Source: Sclerodactyla briareus (taxonomy: Eukaryota; Echinodermata; Holothuroidea; Dendrochirotida; Sclerodactylidae). Taken from it: DNA of 64,000 nucleotides. Under the pieces are notes generated by a model, which ran no database searches, was not told where the DNA came from, and worked only from the letters and a program-made list of their open reading frames with translations. The stretch covers positions 248,001-312,000 of the forward strand of contig JAODTK010003643.1 of the NCBI GenBank assembly GCA_026419785.1, given 5' to 3'. The position numbers and the translations under genes were made by a program. This document shows, one piece after another, positions 46,945 through 57,963 of this stretch; position 1 is the stretch's first letter, and every line of letters starts with the position of its first letter.

Positions 46945-47039
46945 AGTGTGTATGTAGTAGTATGTATGTATGTAGTATGTATGTATGCTGTTAGTAGGAT
47001 GTATAGTATGTATGTGATGTATGTATGTATGTATGGATG
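46945..47039 (+). repeat. ATGT microsatellite, left flank
   Basis: Interrupted TATG/ATGT repeats (GTATGTATGTATG-type with TAGTA interruptions). The same motif resumes at 47,995 after the GC-rich array. Confidence 0.9.
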
Positions 47040-47998
47040 TAGCCGGTACGCACGAGACTACCTTAGCGCGTACGAGAGAGGATGGCAGCCCCGACCTCTC
47101 CGGTCGCACGTGAATGAACATAGAAACTTGGCAGTAGCTTCCGCGAACGTCCTAATAGAGAGCTGTGCGCCACGCCCCGCTGCGCACTGGGTAGCCAACC
47201 GCCTCTGGGCGCAAGTGCGTGCAGGCGCGCCGAGGCGCGCTCGGGCTCTCCGGTCCCCTACCGAAACAAGGACTTGCTGGTACCCCTTAGCGCTCGAACG
47301 TGCTTATGCCTGTACTACTCGTTGTAAGCTGGATGCTTTGGGAGTGCCTTGTTCGCACGACGGACTACCGTGCGCGTACGCGAGATTTGCAGCACCGAAC
47401 CTCCTTTCGGTCGCACGCGTTGAACATCGAAACTTAGGCAGTGGCTTCCGCAACGGTCTCTTATAGCAGAGCTGATGCCGCCAAGCCCCGATTGCGCACT
47501 GGGGGGGGGGGACGCGGGGGTCTGGCTGGGGGGGTTGCCAACCACATCTGGACGCCAGGATGCAGGCGCGCCATAGGCGCGCTCGGGGCTGCCGGTCCCC
47601 CTTAGCGAAAACAAGGACTTTGCTGGTAACCCCCCTTAGCGCTTCGAAACGTGCGTATGCCTGTACTGACTCGTTGTCAGCTGGCTGCTTTGGATTGCCT
47701 TGTTTCCGCACGAACGACTCCCTAGCGCGTACGTCGGGAGATTGCAGCCCCCCGACCCATCCTCCTCGGGCGCACCGTGACCATCGAAAACTTAGCAGTA
47801 AGCTTTTCCTCGAACGTCTCGATTATAGAGAGCGGTGCGCACGCCCCGATGCGCACGGGTTTTGCCAACCACCTCATGGACGCAAGTGCCTGCAGGCGCC
47901 GCTGCAGGCGCGCTCGGGCTGGTGGCCGTTCCCCCCTCGCGAAAACAGGACTTTGCTGGTACCCTTTAAAAGCGCTTTGAACGTGCGTTGCCTGTATG
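47040..47998 (+). repeat. GC-rich tandem array, ~340-bp units
   Basis: About three units. AAGGACTT-type landmarks lie near 47,269, 47,615 and 47,953, and GTGCAGGCGCGCC-type ones near 47,219, 47,562 and 47,890. Units share TAGCGCGTACG, TGCAGCCCCGACC, CGGTCGCACG, GCGCACTGGG, GGCGCGCTCGGGCT, CTTTGCTGGTA and GCTTTGGATTGCCTTGT. The block is far richer in G+C than its surroundings and CpG is frequent. Open frames of 100-170 codons exist on both strands but are not conserved in frame between units, so I regard it as a satellite-like array. Confidence 0.85.
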
Positions 47999-48025
47999 TA
48001 ATGTATGTATGTAGTGTGTATGTCA
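47995..48025 (+). repeat. ATGT microsatellite, right flank
   Basis: TGTATGTAATGTATGTATGT continues the motif of the left flank; the last GC-rich unit breaks off directly into it. Confidence 0.85.
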
Positions 48026-48049
48026 CGCTGGCCTTGTAAAACCGTAACT

Positions 48050-48525
48050 CGACTCCCACTGGATGGATAAAGCTCATACCCTTTTTTTTGGCAATGTGTG
48101 TTTCCCCCTTGATGAAGTACATGAACCCCCTGTTTGTTTTTTGGGGTATGTCAGAGGTCCATCTGAGGTTCAACATGAGGTCAAGTAAATTAAAACCTTG
48201 TAAACAACGCTAAGTCAGAAATGTTGGGTCTGATCAAGATGAAATTTGGTAGTAATAGCTTTCCCCATGGGGAGTAACAGGAACCCCTTTGTTTTTCTCG
48301 GTTCAGCGGGGGTGAATTTTGGTCAAAATTGAAAATCTTATCAAAATCCATATTTGGCCAATTGTTGGGGTTTGAAAACACGAGAAACTTCCGACCCCAC
48401 CTGGATGGATGATGATGAAGCTCATTGGTTGTGTGTTCCCCATGATGAGTACATGAACCCTATGTTTTGGGGTCAGGTCAGAGGTCATCTGAGGGTCACC
48501 AGAGGTCAGAGTCTGAAAAAACTTC
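48050..48525 (+). repeat. Tandem-core type repeat, ~170-bp period
   Basis: Three related units begin near 48,056, 48,232 and 48,399. Shared words: CTGGATGGAT, AAGCTCAT, TGTGTTCCCCATGATGAGTA and its variants, ACATGAACCC, GGTCAGAGGTCATCTGAGG. The style (GATGAAATTTGG, AGGTCA words) matches the tandem-core families at 11 kb and 28 kb, but no terminal hairpin was seen. Confidence 0.65.
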
Positions 48526-49589
48526 GAAATTTAGTGGTAGCTTCCTTATCACAGAGGTATGGGAGCCCATTGTGGTTGGGAACAATGGGAAATGTCAGAC
48601 GTTTGGTTACCATTGAGAGCTGGGCAATATCCCAATTGGCCTTGGTCTGGCTATATATTGTCAGAAAGAGGTAAGGAAATCACTAAAGCCTTTGGCTTTT
48701 GGGTTTACGACGGTTATGTTGACGATTGCATCCGTTTGATAATTGTGAGGCTAGCAAAATAGTTATAAGTCTATCAATGCCGTACCGAGGAGATTTGTTC
48801 CAGGTGGGGATGGGGGGGGGGGTTGGGAGGTCGGGACCCAAGAAGAAGGGCACCCGCCTTACCCGGCCTGCAAAAAATTGATGATCAACAGCCGTATTTT
48901 TAAACAACGTCCGACTGACAGTTTGGATGAAATGAAAGGGGTTTTTGGGGGTTGGAATTTATTAGTCACAGGGGTCATCAGGGTTCTGACCCCCAGCCCC
49001 ACCCCCTTGCGTGCTCATGAGTCTTCTCCATGATTTAACTTCTAAAGGAATCAGAGGTCATCTCGTTTGTGGATCTCTCAAGAGACTCTAACTACGTACG
49101 GAAGGGAGTTGGAAGAGGACGCGGAGACTATGAATCTGCCTCCGAGGATATTGAGATCGATTGAACGAGACCTTATCGTAAGTGGTCGATCTCAATAATT
49201 CCATTCCGTTGTAATTCGTGTTGCTGTATCAATATGAAGCACGCCAACGAGTGAAATAGACCGATCACCTCCACATACATGATAAATCCATTGTTAATTA
49301 TGAGAAACCTTAGTCAAACTCAGAATGGGGGGTTATTATGGGGGGATCCAACCCAAAAGCGGCCCCACGATTTTCCGAAGATTTAAAGTTGTGCTCGACA
49401 CCCCTATAACTTGAGCTTTATATTGACTAGCGTTTTCGGCATCGTGCTCTTGTATTTCAGCCTGGACTAAGTTTACTCTCGCTATCGAGAGTGATTTGAT
49501 ACATTTTTTCAGCAATATGTTTCCGTGCACGTGATTCTCAGCTGCCTGTTTTGTAAAGGGTTAAAGTTAGGGGTAGTAATGGCTGAGGT
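48526..49589. other. Unassigned DNA
   Basis: No gene recognised. A G run lies near 48,808-48,818. Several short open frames only. Confidence 0.4.
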
Positions 49590-50435
49590 CATTCCCCAAT
49601 GGTGTGTGGGGCGGATATAGGGGCGGTAGAGTGGTACAGTGACTACCATTCACAAAAAGCAAATGTGCCCCGACGAAATCAGCGGTCACCGGACGTTTTT
49701 CCTAGGTGGCTGGACTTGGAGTTGCGATGGCGAAGTCTTGGTCTTCACTTCATAGTCCGCTATAATGCATTTGGATTACTGGGGTATACTGTGTTTTTGA
49801 GTTTGTTCGGATATTTGCATGAGTCCGCGTCTGTTCGGCCTGTGAGCAGTCCGCTGAACTTGAACTAACGTCTCTCCATTGGGGGACGTAAATTGGCGGT
49901 TCTGGGAGCAAGGTTGGGATTGGATGGCCCCCGACTTGGATATCATCTGAGTATTAGTCGCCTAGTCGAGAAGACGAGTTGATCACCGTGCTCATCCACG
50001 GCAATGCGTGTCAGGGTTTCCTGGATGGAGCCTCATCGCTTATCCGAACCCGTAGAAATCCAATCAAATCGGCTACCCGTGAACTAATCCAGCAATGTTC
50101 ACGTGTGTCTGGCGCCCTACCGGTGGACGGAACAATGAACATTTTTTTCAACAGGGTGTGGATTCCTATATAGCTTTGGGCATGGCAGAGATCACCTATG
50201 TAGAAGCCTAACATCAACATCTTTGTTTCATAGTGGCTCCAGTGATGAACAGAGTGGCATCAGTGACGCTTTACATACCCGCAAACCATCAAGCTTAATT
50301 CCCCCATTCACCGGACGGTTTCCCTGTGGCCGCACCTGTAGGTGTGGGAACTGGCAGGTCTTGGTCTTCACCTCATGGTCGTGTAGTAAAGTGTACTTGT
50401 GGGTTTCCTGGGGTTTGTTTTCGGTTATTTGGCAA
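49590..50435 (+). repeat. Duplicated segment, ~623-bp spacing, around repeat D
   Basis: GTCTTGGTCTTCACTTCATAGTC near 49,735 recurs as GTCTTGGTCTTCACCTCATGGTC near 50,358. Upstream, CACCGGACGTTTTTCCT recurs as CACCGGACGGTTTCCCTGTG. The two diverged copies bracket the minus-strand repeat D copy, suggesting a larger element duplicated or nested here. Confidence 0.5.
49815..50055 (-). repeat. Dispersed repeat D, copy 2
   Basis: Reverse-complement partner of 33,410-33,610; see that entry for the shared words. About 16 kb away in opposite orientation. Confidence 0.75.
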
Positions 50436-51419
50436 TAAAATCGCGTAGGTCAAAAACCGTGAGCATGGACACGAAGCTAGCGGTGCCCGGCACGTATACC
50501 AAGGAATAAAATGCAATTTTGAGGGGGTCGTTGGAAGTGGCAAACCGTTTGGTATGTTATAAAAAATATGGCTAGGAATCCACTACACAATCTTCCTGTT
50601 CTCGGTTCTAACCTCCATGCATTCCGATTATTCGATTGCATTAACTCTCCCACAGGCGAAGAAACGCGAGGACATCGTTTCATTCACATTCGAGGTATAT
50701 CAGGAACATACACGTATCGCCATTGAGAAGGTTCGTCTAGTTCAAATCCATCGAGTACTTCTAATACTATACGTGTCGTGATCGACTCCATGTGTACGTT
50801 TTACAGTGCATGCTACTTGAAGAAGAATAAATCCAATTCAATCTTTGAGTCCAAAATTTGAGTTTGGAATTGGGAATTTAACCCTTCCAGTTTGGATTGA
50901 AATCTGCACCGAATCATTCATTTGGTTCCCTAATGACCACAATGTGAGGTCAAACGGCCACAGAGGGGTCACGGGGGGCATACTGTCCCGATGGGCGTTC
51001 GTGGAAGACTCCTGCTGAACGTTTTCAGGGTTTTCCCTACATAACGTTTCTTTGCCTCCCACGAAAACATTAACCCATCACTGTGTTGGGCCAACCTCTT
51101 TTTGGACCCTCAATTTCCAACGGGCGGTTGCGCCCTTTGGTCCAGGGTCATGACCCCCCCCCCCCACTTTGAATGAGGGGGCTGACATTTTCCTATGATG
51201 TAAGGAGTGAATGAGGGGGGGTAATATGAATTCTAGCAAAACCGATCTGAAAAGAGTGAGACCATTATTTCTTTTCTGTGAATTCCCTCCTCCATTGATC
51301 TAGAAGATGGGAAGAGGTCTACCGATGCCTGCAAAACTAAACGCCATGTACCTGGGAGGATCAGAGGAAGTCCTCCGAATTACGGCCTACAGAATCCTGT
51401 TCTACACACTCCGGGGGCA
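50436..51419. other. Unassigned DNA
   Basis: No gene recognised. A C run lies at 51,152-51,164 and G-rich patches near 51,175-51,220. Confidence 0.4.
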
Positions 51420-51945
51420 ATAGTGTGGGGTAAGTCGACCGTAGTACCAGCAACCCTAAAAATTCGTTTCTTCTTCTTCTTTCGTCAGTTGTTTTTCACA
51501 GCAAGACAAATCCATTGACGCAATTTTCCATCCTACCCCGAGGGAAGTTGGCAAGAATATCCTCACTAACACCGTAATGTTTATCACGAAACTCATTAAG
51601 TTCGTTAAACATCTGGTAAAGTTGACGTTTAAAATTCGTCTTCATATGTGACTGCATGTATGAGGCTTATGAAGACTACTGGATAACGAACTTTCGAACG
51701 ATTATTCTTATAGAATACGAATCGCCTGGATATCGAACTGGTCTCGCGTTTTATTAAATTCGAGGCGATAGTAGACGCTGTGTATAGTAGACGATGCCCG
51801 ATCCAGCCCGCGAAGCCCTGCAACTGGTGGATATAGTTGGCACGTCTCTTTCTAACAGACGGTGTTACCAATTGTTTTGTTATATTCTGTGGAACGTGTT
51901 TCCTTGCCGGAGTAAGTGGGCCCAGGTACACTTCGGCCATTTTTC
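51420..51945 (-). pseudogene. Frameshifted protein-like segment, unknown
   Basis: Minus-strand frames read as one decayed coding region. A 100-codon ORF (about 51,940 to 51,629) ends at TAA. A different frame starting at about 51,633 then gives FKRQLYQMFNELNEFRDKHY and SEDILANFPRG before the next stop near 51,512. In the upstream part an alternative frame gives HSVYYRLEFNKTRDQFDIQ. I do not recognise the family: a decayed transposon protein or a host exon are both possible. Frameshifts may be real or consensus errors. Confidence 0.3.
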
Positions 51946-53639
51946 AGTTATGCTTCTATTCCAACCTGTTACTTAGCCCTCCGGGCAGGGTGGCTGAATG
52001 CGGAGGTCTTCCAAAAAGCCTTCTACAGAGTTAAAACCATAATTCGCAACCCAACGTCGACACCCATATACGCTGTAGCTATCCGGAACAACCATGATGG
52101 ATTTGCTTATTACCCGTTTAGTTATTAGCACGCTACCAAAGCAACTTTTCCATTGTGTAATTGAATCATCTCTCCCTACATCGCGTTGCTTTCAGATTAT
52201 GGTAATTCGTCAAACTCACAGGAGAAATCCTACGCGCGGTTCCGCCTGTTGAACATGCGTTTGAAAGTATATTACGATTTTGATTTCACACCTAATATGA
52301 AATCCCTTCTTTTTCGTTTCCGATACAAGCAAGAATTATCCGCATTTTCCCAAGAACCTTCATGGACGTAAGCTGATCGAACATGCTGTTGCTGTCCACG
52401 AAGCGTTACTTTCCTAAAGACCGCCGACGATTCTTCGATCTATACAAGAGCCAGCAACTTTAGCGCGATTTAATGATATGTTCACAGTGGAAGAGAAACA
52501 CCTCCTTAGGCTTAATTGAACAGCAAGTATTACAGTCAGATAATAGTTTATAATCTTTAAAGCATCAGGTTGTTGGTGAAGTTTCGGTTTTTCAGTTAAG
52601 GGTTTTCATCCGAGGGGTTGGCATCCTTCCCTAGATTGTAGCCAGAGTTGGCACCCCACCCTTCTTTTCTCTGTCATCGCCAGGGTTGACCATATCGTGA
52701 TTTATCGTCAGGTTTTTTTGACTGCCAATACCGCTCAGCGCAGGGTAGCATGTGGCGGAGCCCTCGGAACCGCGTGATGTGCTCACCCCGTCACTAAAGT
52801 GGCTGGTAGTGTCTCGACTCCCTTCCCGTTGTTACGTGGTGTGCGCAGTGATTAACGCACCTCCCACACTCTTTCCACGAGTATGGACGGGGTTATGGAG
52901 AGGTTTGCAAATGTACCGACTACAGTGTTCCTTTCGGTGGAGTGAGGGTTTCTGACCTTGATTCCGCGGATGATGCTGCTTGCTTTCCGAGTTCATGGAT
53001 CTCTGGTTGACCCCCCCCCCCCCCCCTCCCCCCCCCCGGACACTAGTCGCGAGGGCAAATCCTTGGGGTTCAGTTCATGTACATCCCATGGTCCAGTCCT
53101 TTGTGATCTGGAGGTGCTGTTGGTTTGTCCATGGTGTTGGCTAGACTTTGATGTGTCACCGAAAATGTGATTATTCGGCAGTGTCAGCAGTGACTCACGT
53201 TATCCTGATTCAGAGACCGCCCTCGGACTGGTATATAAGTCATGAAGCACTGGAGATGTGTGTTGAGTTCGCTATTGCTGAGGTCTTAGTAGAGAACCAT
53301 AGCTCCGTGTATTTGGCTCCGTGTGCGTTCCGTCCTTGCTATATCTTATTTATTGCTTGGACGATCATGCTGCTGGGCGGAGATTGAATTCTTTTTTACC
53401 AACTCCTTCGTCGCATCTTTGGTTGCCTTTTCAGACCGTGTGTCCAATCCAGGTTTCTCGGAGAGGCGGACGAGAAAGTTAGCTGCCTGAAATCGGCGAT
53501 CGGTCACTAATCCGGTGGGTGGGCTGACCGCCCGTAACGCCCCGAATCTCATGATGGAGGGTATAACCTCCGAGATTTTGAGAATGGTTAGGTCCGGCCT
53601 TGGTCCCCCTACCGAAGCGGCTGGTTCAAAGGGGGTTAG
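51946..53639. other. Unassigned DNA
   Basis: Open frames of 60-100 codons on both strands; the minus-strand one at 53,346-53,654 is protein-like (contains ILKISEVIPSIMRFGALRAV) but unrecognised. A long C run interrupted by one T lies near 53,009-53,038. Confidence 0.35.
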
Positions 53640-54320
53640 GTGGCTTCCAGGCATGTTTCTCCCATGTGTGAGTTTGAGTTGTGGAATATACAGTTTTTCT
53701 ATACATATCTTAACATTCCTATGTGTGTGGCTTTATCGTCCAGAAAGGTTCCATAACGATGTAAATATGTTGCCCCTATATTATATTAGCTAAACAGTTA
53801 TCACAGAAATATTATAATGAACGCAGATAAGCTTCGGTGGCTATCCCTCACCACCTTCTTCAGCTTTGGGTGGACTGGTCATATGACTTACAGGTTGTAA
53901 TCATGTGCCACCGGGTGAAGTTGGTGGCGTCCCTTCACCATCTAGTTTATGCTGGAGAACTGAAGCGAATATGTATAGCCTCTCGTACTCCTCTTTCGAA
54001 CCATCTAAGTCCACGAATCCACAATCTGTTCTTTCCCCATGAAATAGTTGATGTTTGTTTCGTGACAAATGCTGAGCTACGGGAGAAGGTTCTTTGGTGT
54101 TCTTTGATTCTGCCCCCATGCTCCGGAATGTTTCCCATGTATTCGGCTCACATTCATAACATTTGAGTGAGTGAACTACTCCACATTTCTCCTCCAGTGG
54201 TCCCTTATCTTTGGGGTCACGAATAATGTCGCTCGCATGTGTGAGCCGGGATTGAGGTTCTATTCCTGTTTTCCTGCATTTCCTCATTTTTTTCTTGTCA
54301 CGTTCATTAATACCTTTCAC
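53640..54320 (-). mobile_element. Penelope-like element 3' fragment, GIY-YIG domain
   Basis: The minus-strand ORF (54,320 to 53,901) contains the C-terminal endonuclease of Penelope-like retroelements. In order: the basic linker, KDKGPLEEKCGVVHSLKC (the usual CGVVY-I-C lead-in), an ETFRSMG motif, SPVAQHLSRNKH (the usual SAVAEH...H), and finally the KLDGEG end. A second frame holds GRIKEHQRTFSRSSA and REAIHIRFSSPA, missing from the first, so the domain is split by at least two frameshifts. The non-coding 3' part continues to about 53,640. No reverse-transcriptase motifs are seen upstream, so the copy is 5'-truncated and inactive. Confidence 0.8.
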
Positions 54321-57318
54321 TATGGAGGAGTGACATTCCTTTGTAGGTAGTATTGGCGACCAGTATCCCGTTAATTTTTATATGGTTATTTGACCTTGCA
54401 ATTCGGTATTATGTTATTTCGATAGGAACTCCCCCCCCTTCCAACCCCCACCCAAAAATGGTTCTGTACGCCTATGTACTGATGAAGTGGCTCGTATCTA
54501 GTTTGGAAGAGGTGTTAACTACATGTCCGAAACAGTACGAATTCAAGTAACAATCCAACCAATTTTCTTTTGCGTCTTGCTGTAACCTCTCCACTCTATT
54601 TTTCAGCTCATTCATCTACTGAAGACTCTACTAATTGACGCCCCGGCGAGACATTTTTCAAGAAGATTTTTATACTGTGTTCTTTGGACGTACCATGCCT
54701 CTTTTGCCTTTTTACATCTATAGACTTATTTAACCAATCATGGACCATCATGTACGAGCCAGCATAAGCTTCGCTAAATGACTTCATGTCCATATCGTCT
54801 TACCGACGGATTGATACAACTGATCGCATCCAAGATTGAGTCCAACGCCACTTAAGAACAATCATGCAAACTGAGCTCCTCCGCGTAACTGGCTGACGGC
54901 CTGTCCATTCCCTGTCCGAACTGCTTTTATTCTGGAGAGAATATTTGAACCAAAGAATAGAATAATGCGAGGCCAGGCGCAGCCTGTGTAAGCCGACCTT
55001 CTGTTCCATCCGGATTTTTTTCTTTTGTTGCGGGCAAATTGTACATTACGATTTGAATGGCTACGGTATGGGCTAAGACAGGTCCGAAATACCGCCGAGT
55101 GCCCAAACTAATGATCGGTGCATTCCAACAGGGCTTCTTATACATACTTCTTCAATCTTTTTCACGATTTCTCGATTTTCATGCAAATATATCAACAATA
55201 TAGTATGTTCTAGAGCTCAGGAAGGTGATCTTGATAGTGTGTTATACGAATAGGACCTTCCATCGTGTGCGTGGCGCTCCACGTATGGCAATTACTATAA
55301 CGCTGGAAGGTGAACCAGGGCCACCTCACAAATGGGTGGGAAAAAACCGGTGGGGCGCGCAAGGCTTGTTTAAACAGGGAGAGGTTCAAAAGATTGTGGG
55401 AGTCACAGCTCAGGGGAATTATTTAGAATCGAGTAATACTATTCTAAAACTGTTTCAATAGAAGCAGAAACGACGAATTTGAACTCATGTGAGCGCGTGA
55501 AAAGAAAAGTGTGAGGCACGACACGAGGTTGTTCATCACATGTATTGTGGTCGTGAATGTCATCTCGCAAGCCATACCGGCCCTCTATTGGAACTGTAAA
55601 ATCAATCACCATCCACGAATTGTTCCAGGAACGCCCCCTCGCAACTCCTCCTCCCTCTCCCGATTGGGCTCCCGTGCAGGAGTAAGCCCCCCACGAGGGA
55701 GCCTATGCTTGACCTGGACGATACAGTTCCATTATGGGAACCTAGCTACCGGAAAAGTCCTACTGGTTATGGCTGATTCGATGATACAATTGCAAGTAGG
55801 CTACAGTTGCAGCGTGCCTAATTATGAACACAATAAAAAAAACTGGACGAACAATTCAGCAAGATGCGAATCTCGAATTAGGAACAAGTGTGGAGTACAG
55901 AGCAATCTCATTGACGACAAGCTATATTAAAAGAAGCAATACACTTACTAATACTCTACGCAATGAACGACCAAAATACTACACAAACATGTCAAGGAGC
56001 CTATATGTACCAATTCAGATGAATTTTGTAATCATTATTGAGAAGATGCAAAGGCCCTAACGGAGCATAACCGGGCCGCGACCAGATCCGACACCTCGCA
56101 GTTCCGGCACGACGTGTGGACACGGTAGACGATTTGTAAGAGTATGAGACGGAAAAGGCAGCCCCCGAGATGACGAAGCCCGGTGCACAGAAGGATAAAT
56201 ATCTCCTGATGAAATTATTAGTTGGAAGTAATGACAAGATCGTACGGAACCGTTTTTGTCGCCGTGTTACAGCCCCGTTCGTGCTGATGCAACAGGGCGT
56301 TTGTGATTTTCCACAAAAAAAAAGAAAAAAAAAAAATTCCCCGAGTTGAGGAGAAACCGGCCCTCCATTTGTGGAGACGTACCTGTAATTTTATGGGAAG
56401 AAATAGGCGGATGAGGAGAATTTTACCCATGAGCTCTAGCAGCCTCTCAGGAAGGTTTGTAAAGAAGTTACGGAACTTGCAGCAAGCTGGGTTTCTTTAA
56501 TGCAGAAGCGGCTCTCGCCTGGCTGGTTTTCTTTTAATATCTTATAGATCTTTGTATGTTTGTTTTTGGCCTCACGGTGTTTCATAGCATGTGTAATATG
56601 CTTCTAACATACGGATTAAGTGATGAGATGACGTTCCCAATTGTAATATGACATTACAGGTACCACATAGTATACAGCTGCGAGCTGGCTTGATGATATG
56701 TAACAATAATGTGAAATATCTGTTTGTACTATTCGAAATATCTGTTTTGAATATGACTCTTGATTCCTTCGAGAAAACCGGAACGGATCAATTTAATAAA
56801 AACTCGTGTATAACCATTCGAAACAATCCGGATCTTTTTTATGTTTGGGTTGTATCCGTTAATCCGAACGAAATGACCAGCTTCACCACCGCCGCCACCA
56901 CCAGCAGCGAGTTGCAGTAGAGGTCCGGGCAGCGGTCTAATGGTCTGCACTCAAAGTCGATTCAAATATGGATATCAAGAGCGCCCCATGTTGTGACGGT
57001 CCGCAGTTCCGGTGAAGAAGATTTCAGTAGCCAAAATTTTCATTCCGTTAATTTGTTCAGGATTGGAGGGTGATATCTTTATCACGTTCAGTCCATAATT
57101 AGTATTAGATCGGTCTTCTACATCGCTCGTTCTCGGACCAGTAGTAGTCACCACGGCCTCCTTGGACAGTGCCCTGAAATGTCTGAGTATTGTTTAAGAC
57201 TCTTCTACTGGTATAACCTCACAGCTCGAAGTTCAGATGTGTCGAGAGCAGAAAAAAAGCGGGGTTACAAACACAACTTACACTTCTGGAGGTGGTAATC
57301 CAATTGATCTCAATAATT
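54321..57318. other. Unassigned DNA
   Basis: About 3 kb without a recognised gene. Longest frames: 55,511-55,930 (+), which lacks a proper ATG start; 55,824-56,060 (+, 78 codons, ATG); 56,648-56,920 (+, 90 codons, ATG, contains a hydrophobic VKYLFVLFEISVLNM). None has recognisable domains. An A-rich tract lies near 56,318-56,338. Minus-strand frames at 54,608-55,145 could be decayed element sequence upstream of the Penelope-like fragment, but show no RT motif. Confidence 0.35.
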
Positions 57319-57840
57319 ATATCCCCCGACACTGGAGGTGCCGGGGATATTATGGTTTGGGTGTGTAGCCCCGAAGTCCCAGCTCCGCAGCCGCGACTTT
57401 AGGAGCCGCTATCTGCAATCACTCATGAAGCTTGGTCGATTGATCTGAATATGTACACAATCAGGTCCGCCGTAGTAACTCGGTATGAGTCGAAAGTGGG
57501 GCATCACGGCAATGCTGGGGGCCGCACTTATAATTTGCATATAATTACGGGAGAATGTTCAATTAGTCGATTTGAACGAAACTCGGTGTGGTTGCGACTA
57601 TAGGTGATCCCGAAAAATGTGGAGGTCATTGCAAGGTAAATCACCGGAGGTCAAATTGCATAAGTCAGGGCGATTTTCCAAACTGTCAAATTTGAGTCAA
57701 AACTTGGTGGATTGGGGACTACATTTATTCCTGGACAAAGTTAAAGTGTCATTTCAAGGTCATCGTGGGTCCAAAATGTGCATAATTTATGGGACTTTTT
57801 TGTACTTCATAGATTACAACAACATTGGTGATGAAGGCTA
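57319..57840 (+). mobile_element. Tandem-core element with a different 5' hairpin
   Basis: The head is a hairpin (ATATCCCCCGACACTGGAGG then TGCCGGGGATAT) followed by GTTTGGGTGTG. Core units at about 57,530-57,830 contain TAATTTGCATA, GAACGAAACTCGGTG, GGTCATTGCAAGG, AAAACTTGGTGGATTGGGG and GTGCATAATTTATG. These match the core words of the TCTCGCCTG-headed family at 24.4 and 30.7 kb. Non-coding. Confidence 0.6.
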
Positions 57841-57963
57841 CCTTCGTTCGACCTAAATGGATCGGGTCTTTATGGGGTGTTTGATACTTACTTCCCAATG
57901 ATGTGACTCAAAAGCGGGGAATAACACGCTGGGCGGTTTACCCGCCTTACACATGTCCAGTTC

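Noticed and set aside
46945-48025. Bacterial contamination in the GC-rich block
   Set aside because: The block is tandemly repeated, has no conserved reading frame and passes directly into a microsatellite on both sides.
46948-48039. Long ORFs of 172 and 159 codons on the plus strand and 135 on the minus strand
   Set aside because: They lie in the GC-rich tandem array and microsatellite. The frame is not conserved between units, so openness follows from low stop frequency in GC-rich DNA.
55511-55930. 139-codon ORF with a hydrophobic start
   Set aside because: It opens at a GTG, not an ATG, and no splice acceptor or domain supports it.
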